Part shown: in pieces, positions 36,461 to 44,971 of the stretch
How positions within the stretch are numbered: the first letter of the stretch is position 1
Layout of the letters: the number at the start of each line of letters is the position of its first letter
Origin: Gammaproteobacteria bacterium
Lineage (GTDB): Bacteria; Pseudomonadota; Gammaproteobacteria; Pseudomonadales; Halieaceae
Assembly: GCA_024742415.1 (NCBI GenBank)
Contig: JANSYN010000002.1
Span: forward strand, 310,001 to 374,000
Reading direction: 5' to 3'
DNA: 64,000 bases
Translations under genes and position numbers: made by a program
Notes under the pieces: model-generated
The model's input: the letters and a program-made list of their open reading frames with translations, nothing else
The model's database searches: none
Told to the model about the DNA's origin: nothing

Positions 36461-38644
36461 ATGCCAACAGACCACCACACGATCTGCCGCGCCTGCCATG
36501 CTGCCTGCGGCGTGATCGTGGCCGTCGATGGCGGCGAGCCAGTCTCCGTCAGGGGTAATCCGGACAACCCCGTGTACAAGGGTTTTTGCTGTATCAAGGG
36601 GCAGAACTTCGCGGCGCAGCGCAACAGCCCCACCCGTTTACTGCATTCACAAAAGCGCCAGCCTGACGGGCGCTACACCGACATTCCCGCAGAACAGGCG
36701 ATGGACGAGATCGCCGCGAAACTTGCTGCCATTAAGGGCGGGTACGGCGCTCGCGCGATCTCACTGTATGCGGGGACTTTTGCATCTGCCGCCTCGAATG
36801 CCAACTCACCGGTCAATGTTGCTTTCATGAAAGCCATCGGCTCGCCTATGGGGTTTAGCTCCAACACCATCGACCAGCCCGGCAAGATGGTAGCGGCTGC
36901 CTTGTTTGGGCGCTGGATGGCGCCGTGTAACAACTTTGCCGACGCAGAAGTCGTCATGCTGATTGGACTCAACCCGCTGGTGGCGATGTCTGGTGGGGTA
37001 CCGCACACCAATCCCGGGCGCTACCTGACTGACGCCCTGCAAAAGGGCCTGCAGCTCATCGTGATCGACCCGCGTCGTACCGAAACCGCGCGCCGTGCAT
37101 CGCAGCATCTGCAGGTGAAACCCGGCAACGATGTGGCGCTTTTGGCGGCGCTGCTCAACGTGATTTTCAGTGAAGGCCTGCACGATCGTGCATTTGTTGC
37201 AGAGCACATGCAGGGGGTAGACGCCCTGCGCGAAGCGGTGCGCCCTTTCTCGCCCGAACGCGTGGCCCTGGCCTGCGGCGTCGATGCACAGCACATCGTG
37301 ACTGCGGCGCGCACGTTTGCGAACGCCCGAACCGGCGTGGCAACAGCAGGCACCGGGCCCAACATGGCGGGGCAAACAACCCTGCTGGAGTACCTCGTGT
37401 TGTGCCTGAACAGCATCTGCGGACGCTGGCAACGCGCGGGCGAACTCGTGCGCAACCCGCCGTGCCTGGGGCAGGCGCGTGAGTACATTGCCCAGGCGTT
37501 GCCGCCCACCACGAAGTACGCGTATGGCTTTGGCGAAACCATGCACGCCCGCAGTATTCGCTGCTCTGCTGCTGGCATGCCGACGGCCGCACTGGCAGAT
37601 GAAATCCTGCAGGACGACGACACACACCGCGTGCGCGCAATGATAAGCCACGGCGGCAACCCGGTAGCGGCCTGGCCGGACCAGCTAAAAACGATCGAGG
37701 CCATGCGCAAGCTGGACTTACTCGTACAGATTGACGTGACCCTATCGGCAACCGCCCGGGAGGCCGACTACGTTATTGCCGTTAAGCACCCGTTAGAGAT
37801 GGCAGGCATGAGCCTGCACCACGAGTACCTGACGGACTATGCCCCCGGCTTTGGCACCACGCAGGCCTGGGCACAGTACACGCCCGCTATCGTCGATGCG
37901 CCTGCCGGTTCAGACTTGATCGAAGACTGGGAGTTTTTCTACGGCGTGGCGCAGCGTCTGGGCGTGGCCCTGAAACTGGTGCCGGTCTCTTTTGGTGGCT
38001 CCGTGCGCGTCGAGCCGTGGCCAATGGACATGCAACACAAACCCTCAACTGAGGAAATTTACGCCGCCATCACGCAGAACAGCCGCATTCCCCTGGCGCG
38101 TGTAAAGCAGATTCCCGAGGGTGCGGTGTTTGCAGAACCACCTGTGCACGTAGCCCCCAAACAGGAAGGCTGGAAAGGCAGGCTCGATGCCGGTAACGCG
38201 CAGATGCTTGCCGACCTTGCGCAACTGTTACCCGCACAGGCCATGCAACACGATCCCGACAGGCCTTTTCGATTGATTTCGCGCCGCCAGATCAACATTC
38301 TCAACAGCAGCGGCCGCGACATGCCGGGGCAAACGCACGGCAAGACCTACAACCCGGCGTATATGCATCCACAGGACGTCGCCGACCTCGGTCTGCAACA
38401 GGGCGCACTGGTGCGCATTGAATCTGACAGGGCCAGCATACCGGCGATTGTTGAAGTTGACAGGAATCTGCGGCGCGGCCTGGTGTCGATGACCCACTCC
38501 TGGGGCGGTGGCCCTGAAACTGACAAGGATGTGCGCAACGGCGGCTCCTGCACCGGGCGCCTGATTACCGATGATGCCGACTATGAAGCCTATACAGCGC
38601 TACCACGCATGAGCAACATCCCGGTGAGTGTGCAGGCGCTGTAA
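36461..38644 (+). CDS. Molybdopterin (bis-MGD) oxidoreductase, single subunit (copy 3)
   Basis: This 727-residue relative of the enzymes at 11485 and 18319 has 4Fe-4S ligands at C9, C12, C16 and C44 (CRACHAAC, GFCCIKG). At the metal-ligand region it reads NTIDQPGKM, with Gln139 like copy 2. VIDPRRTETARRA and a C-terminal dinucleotide-binding domain are present. ATG at 36461 follows GGGAAA. The longer open frame is discounted because the first Fe-S cysteine should lie close to the N-terminus. No partner subunit is adjacent. Confidence 0.88.
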   Translation: MPTDHHTICRACHAACGVIVAVDGGEPVSVRGNPDNPVYKGFCCIKGQNFAAQRNSPTRLLHSQKRQPDGRYTDIPAEQAMDEIAAKLAAIKGGYGARAISLYAGTFASAASNANSPVNVAFMKAIGSPMGFSSNTIDQPGKMVAAALFGRWMAPCNNFADAEVVMLIGLNPLVAMSGGVPHTNPGRYLTDALQKGLQLIVIDPRRTETARRASQHLQVKPGNDVALLAALLNVIFSEGLHDRAFVAEHMQGVDALREAVRPFSPERVALACGVDAQHIVTAARTFANARTGVATAGTGPNMAGQTTLLEYLVLCLNSICGRWQRAGELVRNPPCLGQAREYIAQALPPTTKYAYGFGETMHARSIRCSAAGMPTAALADEILQDDDTHRVRAMISHGGNPVAAWPDQLKTIEAMRKLDLLVQIDVTLSATAREADYVIAVKHPLEMAGMSLHHEYLTDYAPGFGTTQAWAQYTPAIVDAPAGSDLIEDWEFFYGVAQRLGVALKLVPVSFGGSVRVEPWPMDMQHKPSTEEIYAAITQNSRIPLARVKQIPEGAVFAEPPVHVAPKQEGWKGRLDAGNAQMLADLAQLLPAQAMQHDPDRPFRLISRRQINILNSSGRDMPGQTHGKTYNPAYMHPQDVADLGLQQGALVRIESDRASIPAIVEVDRNLRRGLVSMTHSWGGGPETDKDVRNGGSCTGRLITDDADYEAYTALPRMSNIPVSVQAL

Positions 38645-38717
38645 TGTTTTTTAGGGCTTGCCATTTTTATGACAGGTTCGCCACCGCCGTGCGTGCGCCT
38701 GTAACGGGAGTTATCCC

Positions 38718-38760
38718 TGGCACTGGCACTGGCACTGGCACTGGCACTGGCACTGGCACT
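38718..38760. repeat. Hexanucleotide repeat (TGGCAC)7
   Basis: Seven perfect TGGCAC units plus one base lie between molybdopterin oxidoreductase copy 3 and the amine-dehydrogenase-like gene, about 120 bp before the latter's start. Confidence 0.95.
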
Positions 38761-38879
38761 GCAAATACGGGACCAGAAAAAGAATAAAGTCGCGCGGCGG
38801 CCTTAACACCTTTTTGGCCATGGCACAGCACGCGCCCCGCGCGGCGGGCCATCAACACACCTGACAAGGGATGCGAAAA

Positions 38880-39968
38880 ATGTCGATTACAGTAGTACAG
38901 TGGACAAGCGGCGGCGTTGCCCGCGAAACGATTAAAGCCATTGTTTCGCACCCCGACCTGGAACTGGTTGGCCTGTACGCCTATAGCGCCGAAAAAGTCG
39001 GCATGGATGCGGGCGAGCTGGCAGGCATCGCACCACTGGGCATTGCGGCGAGCAACGATATCGACGCCCTCATCGCACTGCAACCGGATTGCGTGAGCTA
39101 CAGCCCGCTCTACCCGGACATCAACGAGCTGGAGAGAATCCTGCGCGCGGGCATCAACGTCGTCACGACCTGTAACTTTATGAACGGCTGGGGGCTGGAC
39201 TTCAACGCCGAGCGTTTTGGCGCAAACGCCAGAGCCCGTTTGCACCAGGCCGCCCTTGATGGCAACGCCTCACTGTTTGGCACGGGGATCAACCCCGGCC
39301 ACATCAACTACCTGGCTTGCGTGTTGACCTCAGTTTGTGAGGAAGTCACTCACATACAGGTGACCGAGGCGGTAGACGTTACCCACTTTGTTGCCGACCC
39401 GAATATAGACGCCTTCGGTTTTGGCGAGCCCCTGGGCGATGACACGCTGTACGAGCGCTCAAAGGCGGAATCCGCCGTGTTTGGCGATGCGCTGCAGGTG
39501 ATGGCGCAACTCATGGGGCTGCAGCTGGAAGAAGTGCGCTGCAGCATAGACTACGCGATTGCCAGCCATGACGTGCAGGCGCCCGGCAAGTTCATCGCCA
39601 GCAATACCGTGGGCGGTGTGCGGCTGCGCTGGGAAGGGCTGGTGAACAACAGGCCCGTGTTAGAGAACCAACAGATATGGACAGTCGGCGATATTATCGA
39701 AGACAGCTGGAAGGTTGATCGCGGTCATCACGGCTATGTAGTTAACATTCAGGGCAACCCCAACATTCACAACGTAATGCTACCCATTCCGCGCGGCGAT
39801 ATCAGCACGATGAATCACAAGGACTTTAACGCACTGGGTATGCGCATTACCGGTTTGCCCTCGATCAATGCGATAGCCGCAGTCTGTGCGGCAGCCCCTG
39901 GCATTTGTACCTACAATGCCCTGCCACCGGTGACGGCGCGCGGGCGTTTCCGCGTGGACCAGGCATAG
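38880..39968 (+). CDS. NAD(P)H-dependent amine dehydrogenase/DapB-like oxidoreductase
   Basis: The 362-residue protein has an N-terminal Rossmann fold (ITVVQWTSGGVARETIKAI) and belongs to the dihydrodipicolinate reductase-like family that includes 2,4-diaminopentanoate dehydrogenase-type amine dehydrogenases. GTGINPGHINYLA and TEAVDVTHF are also family-like. The substrate is not known. ATG at 38880 is preferred over 38871 because AAGGG then has workable spacing. It follows the (TGGCAC) repeat. Confidence 0.78.
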   Translation: MSITVVQWTSGGVARETIKAIVSHPDLELVGLYAYSAEKVGMDAGELAGIAPLGIAASNDIDALIALQPDCVSYSPLYPDINELERILRAGINVVTTCNFMNGWGLDFNAERFGANARARLHQAALDGNASLFGTGINPGHINYLACVLTSVCEEVTHIQVTEAVDVTHFVADPNIDAFGFGEPLGDDTLYERSKAESAVFGDALQVMAQLMGLQLEEVRCSIDYAIASHDVQAPGKFIASNTVGGVRLRWEGLVNNRPVLENQQIWTVGDIIEDSWKVDRGHHGYVVNIQGNPNIHNVMLPIPRGDISTMNHKDFNALGMRITGLPSINAIAAVCAAAPGICTYNALPPVTARGRFRVDQA

Positions 39969-40110
39969 CTGCTCCCAGGATAAAACCCGCAGCCTCAGTG
40001 CGTGTGTTGTAGCTGCAAGGGAATTGCGCAGCTGCGATGCGGTTGGCAGACAGCGCGTTCTCTGCGCAGCGCAGCTCTACCGTAACAAGGCGCAATCTTA
40101 TTGAGGTGCT

Positions 40111-41487
40111 TTATGGCTGGTCAATCGGTGACCATTGCCTGGCGGGATACAGCCGAGTCACAGGCCAGAACAGCCATTCGCGCCGGTAGGCCCGGCGTGC
40201 GAGATACGCGATAAGCGCAGCGTCATCAAGCGTCCGGTCGGCTATGGCTGCGCACAGCGCACGGTTGCTTGCGCTGTAGCTTTTCTCCGGCTGCCCCAGC
40301 AGCGCTGAGATTTCCTGCGACTCTTGTGCGTACACATCGGCCTGGTATCGGTGCAGCCTGTGCTGACACTCCACGAGCACTTCAATATCCGTTGCCCGCG
40401 AACGCGCAAAGTCAGTGGCCAGCTCCGGGGCTACGTCACGTGACAAGCCGAGCAGGGCTGCGTGCACGAGTGGGTCCGTGGGGCGGGTGTACTCGGGGAG
40501 GTCGGGTTTTTCAATCGCCACACCCATGGCCTGTGCCAGTGCTTCACAGGTGGCGCGATCACCCACCTCGCGGTAGGCCAGGTACCAGGCGTAGGATTCG
40601 CGCATACCCCGGCTCTGGCACACGGCGTGAATGGGAATCATGCCACGCACGTTCTGTTGCACGCGGTAGTAGCGCACTGCGTCTGCATCGTAAGCAATAC
40701 CGGATTGTCGCTGGTAGCGCTGGAACAGGCCATTGAGGCCACCGGACGGATTCCAGAATTCACGCACGCAGATATTGCCCAGATCCTCCATGGGATCACC
40801 CCAGTGGCCCCACTCCCAGTCAACTATCGCGGTGACCGCATTGGCAGCGAACATGAAATTGACAGGGCCGGTGTCACCCTGCACCAGCGACACCCTTTCT
40901 ACCGATGCCGGGGCAAAGCGCCGCAACCATTGCACTGCGTAGTGCAACAACGGGTCGTGGTAGTCCGCCAGGAAGCTCTCGAACTGCGCAACCTGGCCAT
41001 TCAAGTCATCCAGTGCGCACTGCTGCGCGCTGAGCTTGTGCGGGCCGAGCACGTCGTCCAGTTGCAGCGCGGCTGGCGGTAACAAATGCAGGCGCGCGAT
41101 GGCATCGATAAAATCTTCCATGACCGCGCGCTGCTGGTCGGCATCATCCAGTTTGTCGATATCGGATCGGCCCTGCACAAATTCAAACAACGCCAGTTGC
41201 TCTGCCGGGTTCCAGCCGGCAACGGCCGGTGCGGGTATATCGGTGTTGTGCAGCGCAAGGCAGATACGCGCCTCGCGCTCCAGTGATACCCGTGCACCCG
41301 GCACCGGGTTGCGATCAAGACGCAGGAAGTAAGAGGCGCTCTCACCGCCTGGCAGGGCCAGTTCCACCTTCCAGGCCTCGCGCCGGGCAACCTGACGGGT
41401 CAGCGCGGTGAGTGTGCCCTTGCCCACGGCCTGCACCCAGTCTATGGCGGCCTGTGGAATGTTTTGGGAGAACGCTTGCTCGCTCAT
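40111..41487 (-). CDS. APH-family phosphotransferase (kinase-like)
   Basis: The 458-residue protein has an aminoglycoside phosphotransferase/choline kinase fold. The catalytic-loop motif reads LVQGDTGPVNFMF (about 201-213), with Gln replacing the usual His of HGD while Asp205 and Asn210 are kept. The DFG-like segment is IVDWEWGHWGDP (221-232). The C-terminal 170 residues are extra. Homologues are often found near acyl-CoA metabolism genes. It follows a small membrane protein gene by 29 bp on the same strand and is probably co-transcribed. Confidence 0.78.
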   Translation of the reverse strand: MSEQAFSQNIPQAAIDWVQAVGKGTLTALTRQVARREAWKVELALPGGESASYFLRLDRNPVPGARVSLEREARICLALHNTDIPAPAVAGWNPAEQLALFEFVQGRSDIDKLDDADQQRAVMEDFIDAIARLHLLPPAALQLDDVLGPHKLSAQQCALDDLNGQVAQFESFLADYHDPLLHYAVQWLRRFAPASVERVSLVQGDTGPVNFMFAANAVTAIVDWEWGHWGDPMEDLGNICVREFWNPSGGLNGLFQRYQRQSGIAYDADAVRYYRVQQNVRGMIPIHAVCQSRGMRESYAWYLAYREVGDRATCEALAQAMGVAIEKPDLPEYTRPTDPLVHAALLGLSRDVAPELATDFARSRATDIEVLVECQHRLHRYQADVYAQESQEISALLGQPEKSYSASNRALCAAIADRTLDDAALIAYLARRAYRREWLFWPVTRLYPARQWSPIDQP

Positions 41488-41516
41488 GACTTTGGCTCTG
41501 CTGGCGGAGGTTCTGA

Positions 41517-41936
41517 CTAAACGCCAATAGCGACAAGTACGCCATAAAACAACACCACAAAGCCACCGATCTCGGCGGCGATGAGGGACCACATAAACAC
41601 CCTGGTCGCCGTGGTGATCTCGCGCAGTTGGTTATCTGTTTTTTGCACCAAGCCCTGAATCATATAGGTGGTTATCGCCAGGGCGAAGTACACCACCAGC
41701 ATCAGTGTGGCGACAGTTTCAACAACGGCAGATAGCTGGCTGATCTCAACAAAGGTGGCAATGAGCATTGCCGCAAAGCTGTAGAGCAAAGAAGAACGGT
41801 GGGCGATATCAACATAGGGATGGGCGGTGCCGGTTTCACTCGCGGCGATCTGCTGGTACTTCCACACACCCGTTAGCAGGGCATTGAGGAAAAACACGCC
41901 GGCGGCGATGATTGCGATCTGGTAGGCGGTGATCAT
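41517..41936 (-). CDS. Four-helix membrane protein, unknown function
   Basis: This 139-residue protein has four hydrophobic segments (about 5-25, 48-68, 74-94 and 113-135). It includes YVDIAHRSSLLYSFAAML and LREITTATRVFMWSLIAAEIGGF. It precedes the phosphotransferase gene by 29 bp in the same orientation. I do not recognise the family. Confidence 0.65.
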   Translation of the reverse strand: MITAYQIAIIAAGVFFLNALLTGVWKYQQIAASETGTAHPYVDIAHRSSLLYSFAAMLIATFVEISQLSAVVETVATLMLVVYFALAITTYMIQGLVQKTDNQLREITTATRVFMWSLIAAEIGGFVVLFYGVLVAIGV

Positions 41937-42058
41937 GCATTTACTCCGTTAGCACGCTGATTTATTCCAGCGCCAGTATACGTGCTAACGCCGCTCGGGC
42001 TTAGTCATGTTTACTGCAGTTGCCCGGCATCGGCCGGGCTGTACCTGACAGCGGCCTC

Positions 42059-42460
42059 TTACAACAAACCCCGGGCTTTGGCCGCCGCTAGTGGCGCGAT
42101 AGCGGTAACGCACAGCGCGACCAGAAACAGATCCCCACTGGAAGGATCAAACACCTGCAGTAGCTCCGGCAGCGACTTGCCCGCTACGAAGTGCCCGAAA
42201 ATAAATTCGAAAGCCAACGTTAAGGCTACCCACAGCACACCAACACGCAACAGCGCAACCGCCTTGCGGGTTTTCAGAAAGGCTACAGTGGCAAACGAAA
42301 CCAGCAAAATGAGCATTGATAACAGCAAACCGCTCAGCGGAAGTGCCAGCCCGGGACCCAGCAGCGGCGACAGCACGCCCTCGCGAAACAGGGCGTTGGC
42401 GATGGCGGCCACAACAAAAACACACCACAAACACACAGCCCTGAGCGCCAGCACAAACAC
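42059..42460 (-). CDS. Four-helix membrane protein, unknown function
   Basis: The 133-residue hydrophobic protein has about four membrane segments and starts at a GTG (42460) shortly after a GGGG-rich stretch. FEFIFGHFVAGKS is the only hydrophilic loop of note. It lies 29 bp after the methyltransferase-like gene on the same strand and is probably in an operon with it. No family was recognised. Confidence 0.6.
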   Translation of the reverse strand: MFVLALRAVCLWCVFVVAAIANALFREGVLSPLLGPGLALPLSGLLLSMLILLVSFATVAFLKTRKAVALLRVGVLWVALTLAFEFIFGHFVAGKSLPELLQVFDPSSGDLFLVALCVTAIAPLAAAKARGLL

Positions 42461-42489
42461 CGGCTAGCGCCCCGGTAACATATTGCGCG

Positions 42490-42951
42490 TCACAACCACC
42501 TGCGCACCTTGCGCTGGTACTGCTCAAACTCAGCACCAAACAACAACAGCAGCGCACGCTCTTCGGGGGCAATCTGAAAGCGCTGTATAAATAGTATAAA
42601 GCCCGGCACCAACAACAAAGACCACACCGAACCCAGGCGCATAGCCCAGGCCAGCAGGAAAAACACAAAGCCAACATACATCGGGTTGCGCGTCAGACGG
42701 TATACGCCGGTAGTAACCAGAGACGTGGCAGCCTGCGGCTTCAGCGGATTAACGGTGGTCTTGAACCTCCTGAAAGACAGCACGCCAGACAGCGAGAAAG
42801 AAAACCCCAGCAAGAAAAACAGCAGTGATGCATAGGTGTTTAGCGTTGGATGCAACATCAATGCTGAATCCAGCGAAGCAAGGGCCCACATGAGCAAAGC
42901 AAACCCCAACGCCACCAGGGGTGGTGGAATTCTGTTTTCAAGTGATTTCAT
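42490..42951 (-). CDS. Isoprenylcysteine carboxyl methyltransferase-family membrane protein
   Basis: The 153-residue protein has about four to five membrane helices and the PEMT/ICMT C-terminal signature: GVYRLTRNPMYVGFV (about 95-109), then PEERALLLLFGAEFEQYQRKVRRWL at the end. Bacterial members methylate small or lipid substrates that are mostly unknown. It is next to the left end of the integron cassette block but has the chromosomal base composition. Confidence 0.8.
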   Translation of the reverse strand: MKSLENRIPPPLVALGFALLMWALASLDSALMLHPTLNTYASLLFFLLGFSFSLSGVLSFRRFKTTVNPLKPQAATSLVTTGVYRLTRNPMYVGFVFFLLAWAMRLGSVWSLLLVPGFILFIQRFQIAPEERALLLLFGAEFEQYQRKVRRWL

Positions 42952-42994
42952 CGGTTAGCACCCATAGCTCAGCCTTCTTACCGGAAAAGGTTCT

Positions 42995-43020
42995 GACCCC
43001 ATTTGCCGACCCCATTTGCC
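42995..43020. repeat. 13-bp tandem duplication beside lysE-like gene
   Basis: GACCCCATTTGCC occurs twice in a row, preceded by AAAAGGTTCT. On the other strand this reads as GGCAAATGGGGTC twice followed by AGAACC, a phrase often found around repeats and transposase remnants. No mobile element is intact here. Confidence 0.7.
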
Positions 43021-43028
43021 GTTATTGT

Positions 43029-43649
43029 TCAGCCCTTCACGGCCATGTAGCCACCTGCCCCTAAAAGGGCCGTGCCTGCCGCCTTCATGGTAAACGCCCT
43101 GAAGCGCTTGCCGCGTACCGATGCAATCACTCGATAAGCAAAAATGGCATAGCCCGCTTTCACACCCCCAACGGCCACAACAGTCACAGAAATAACAACC
43201 AAAACATCATTCGAGCGTAACGCCGCCAAATCAACAAACATCGGCAACAAGCTCAGATAAAACAAGATGGCCTTCACATCACCCAGTGTAAGAAAAAAGC
43301 CTGAGAAGAAGCTCGCAAAAACATTACCGCGTTCAGTGGCCTGACCGATCGCTATCTGAGTATCAGGCTTAGCTCTTAGTAGTGAAACACCAAGCCACAT
43401 TAGATACAGAGCGCCTACGTACTTCACAGCTGTAAACAAGGCACCCATCGTTTCGGCTACTGCGGCCAGACCGAACATTGCCAGACCGATAAAAAGTAGA
43501 TCGCCAGCAACAACCCCCATACTCACGACTATACCGTGAGGCACTCCCGCCGTAACAGACCGGGCCACCACCAGGGCCACGCTTGCACTTGGGATTGCGG
43601 CCAAGACAGCCATGGTTCCAAAAAGCGCCAGGATTTCATAAGTACTCAT
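43029..43649 (-). CDS. LysE/RhtB-family amino acid exporter
   Basis: The 206-residue protein has six predicted helices and LysE-family text: ALVVARSVTAGVPHGIVVSMGVVAGDLLF, YLMWLGVSLLRAK, and FFSGFFLTLGDVKAILFYLSLLPMF. It would export an amino acid or related compound. The start lies 28 bp after the brnA-1 stop on the same strand. It may be the first chromosomal gene beyond the cassette array or the tail of its last cassette. Confidence 0.85.
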   Translation of the reverse strand: MSTYEILALFGTMAVLAAIPSASVALVVARSVTAGVPHGIVVSMGVVAGDLLFIGLAMFGLAAVAETMGALFTAVKYVGALYLMWLGVSLLRAKPDTQIAIGQATERGNVFASFFSGFFLTLGDVKAILFYLSLLPMFVDLAALRSNDVLVVISVTVVAVGGVKAGYAIFAYRVIASVRGKRFRAFTMKAAGTALLGAGGYMAVKG

Positions 43650-43677
43650 TGCTTACACTCAGACATCCATTAGCGCT

Positions 43678-43947
43678 TCAAGAAGAGGTGCCGGTTACGG
43701 CGTCCTCCTTGCTTGACTTGTTAGCAGCCCGCTGCTCTAGACGCTCGGCTAGCCAAACCTTGATGATGGACTGCCGAGTAACGCCTAGGCGCCCTGCTTC
43801 TCGATCTAGTGACTCGATCATCCAGGTCGGGAAATCAACGTTAACCCTTCGCTGCTCCTGGTTCGGGCGTCGCGCCTTTTCAAGATCAAGGTCGGAGACA
43901 ATCTCCTTACCTTCTTCGAACTTCTTGTCAAAACTCTTAGCTTTCAT
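43678..43947 (-). CDS. brnA: BrnA-like antitoxin (copy 1)
   Basis: The 89-residue protein begins MKAKSFDKKFEEGKEI and contains a ribbon-helix-helix-like region (RRVNVDFPTWMIESLDREAGRLGVTRQ). BrnA neutralises the BrnT ribonuclease toxin and represses its own promoter. The ATG at 43947 lies inside the brnT-1 coding end, overlapping by 11 bp. An upstream in-frame ATG (43968) is less likely because the second copy begins at the same MKAK. It is nearly identical in plan to the copy at 46645. Confidence 0.88.
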   Translation of the reverse strand: MKAKSFDKKFEEGKEIVSDLDLEKARRPNQEQRRVNVDFPTWMIESLDREAGRLGVTRQSIIKVWLAERLEQRAANKSSKEDAVTGTSS

Positions 43948-44200
43948 AAAGCTCAACCTCCTCGTCACGAGACCGTCGAACAGAAATGATTCGTATCGTG
44001 GATTCTCTGTAGGTGATCACGGCAGACCAATGTTTGAGCCCAATCTTGCCAATAGCAAGATATCGGGGTTCATCTTCAATCCTTGCCGGAATTTCAAGAA
44101 GATCAGGATCGTGCCAGAGCGCTTGGGCAGCAATAAAATCTATCCCATGCTTCTGAAGGTTCGATGCGCTCTTTCGCTCGTCATACTCAAAATCAGGCAT
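43937..44200 (-). CDS. brnT: BrnT-like ribonuclease toxin (copy 1)
   Basis: The 87-residue protein is a RelE-fold toxin of the BrnT family: FEYDERKSASNLQKHGIDFIAAQALW, the central IGKIGLKHWSAVITYRE, and IRIISVRRSRDEEVELYES at the end. It stops growth by cleaving RNA when free of BrnA. It is the first gene of the leftmost cassette. A palindromic operator lies directly upstream. Confidence 0.9.
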   Translation of the reverse strand: MPDFEYDERKSASNLQKHGIDFIAAQALWHDPDLLEIPARIEDEPRYLAIGKIGLKHWSAVITYRESTIRIISVRRSRDEEVELYES

Positions 44201-44217
44201 GGTATAGAAACTATACC
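44201..44217. promoter_or_regulatory. Palindromic operator upstream of brnT-1
   Basis: GGTATAG-AAA-CTATACC is a perfect inverted repeat immediately 5' of the brnT-1 start codon. The second brnT has a closely related site, so BrnA autoregulation is likely. Confidence 0.7.
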
Positions 44218-44251
44218 TTTTTTGAGGTTAGCACAATAGTCGGATAAGGGC

Positions 44252-44312
44252 TTCTAACGCCGCAAATATGGGCGCGCTTTAGCGCGTCCCTACCTGCTTT
44301 GCCTTGTTACGC
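44252..44312 (-). other. attC site of the higBA cassette
   Basis: Core TTCTAAC (44252-44258) and core GTTACGC (44306-44312) bound a 61-bp imperfect palindrome with the inner hairpin GGGCGCGC-TTTA-GCGCGTCCC. It overlaps the higA end. Confidence 0.85.
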
Positions 44313-44600
44313 GGCGTCAAGACTGACCCTTTGAACACGACTGAGTTTTAGACCTTTCTTAGCATGAAAAAGATCATATGCATCTTGCATGGACAGCCAA
44401 CTCTCAGGACTACGCCCTAAAGCCTTGGAGAGGCGCAGCGCCATCTCGGGGCTCACACCACTTTGCATTTTTAGGACTCGATTGAGTGTCGATGCGGCTA
44501 CATCTAGCTGCTCCGCCAAGTAGCGACAACTCAGCCCAAATGGCTCCATATAGGTAGCCTGGATAAACTCACCGGGATGCGGAGGATTATGCATAGTCAT
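44307..44600 (-). CDS. higA: HigA-family antitoxin
   Basis: The 97-residue Xre-type helix-turn-helix protein begins MTMHNPPHPGEFI, the HigA/VapI hallmark, followed by LAEQLDVAASTLNRVLKMQSGVSPEMALRLSKALG. It neutralises HigB and represses the operon. Its ATG overlaps the higB stop by one base (TAATG). The stop lies inside the attC site, which is typical for cassette genes. Confidence 0.93.
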   Translation of the reverse strand: MTMHNPPHPGEFIQATYMEPFGLSCRYLAEQLDVAASTLNRVLKMQSGVSPEMALRLSKALGRSPESWLSMQDAYDLFHAKKGLKLSRVQRVSLDAA

Positions 44601-44878
44601 TAGTGATAGTCCTCGTAGTTAACGATGTATACGTTTCCGTCAGTAAACTCAAAAGTAATACGCCAGGTGCCGCTTACTGAAATTGACCAAATTCCTTTTC
44701 GATCTCCTTTAAGCTGGTGTAGGCGGTAACCTGGGATATCAAGGTCTTCGATGGTCAGAGCAGAATCTAAGGCGGCAAGCTGCATACGAAGCTTTGGGGC
44801 ATGCTGGGCTTGTATGTCCTGCTTGCTGCCGTTTTCGTAGAATCTTCTGAGCCCTTTGTGCTTGAAGGACTTGATCAT
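44600..44878 (-). CDS. higB: HigB-family ribosome-dependent mRNA interferase toxin
   Basis: The 92-residue protein is a RelE/HigB toxin: MIKSFKHKGLRRFYENGSK at the N-terminus, and LHQLKGDRKGIWSISVSGTWRITFEF with the family's Trp/Arg core. It lies upstream of higA, the gene order typical of this system. Toxin and antitoxin form one cassette. A 14-bp perfect palindrome lies 15 bp upstream. Confidence 0.93.
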   Translation of the reverse strand: MIKSFKHKGLRRFYENGSKQDIQAQHAPKLRMQLAALDSALTIEDLDIPGYRLHQLKGDRKGIWSISVSGTWRITFEFTDGNVYIVNYEDYH

Positions 44879-44892
44879 TCAGCAAGTGTAGC

Positions 44893-44906
44893 GCGTTGCG
44901 CAACGC
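44893..44906. promoter_or_regulatory. Perfect 14-bp palindrome upstream of higB
   Basis: GCGTTGC-GCAACGC is fully self-complementary and ends 15 bp before the higB start, a plausible HigA operator. Confidence 0.6.
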
Positions 44907-44916
44907 CAGTCAAGAC

Positions 44917-44971
44917 GCGTAACGCACAGCGCAGCGGCGGCGAAGCCGCGCACTGCTTTGCCTTGTTATGA
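44917..44971 (-). other. attC site of the GNAT cassette
   Basis: Cores GCGTAAC (44917-44923) and GTTATGA (44965-44971) bound 55 bp with an inner GCGGCGGCGAAGCCGCGC hairpin. The site overlaps the stop of the acetyltransferase gene. Confidence 0.8.
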
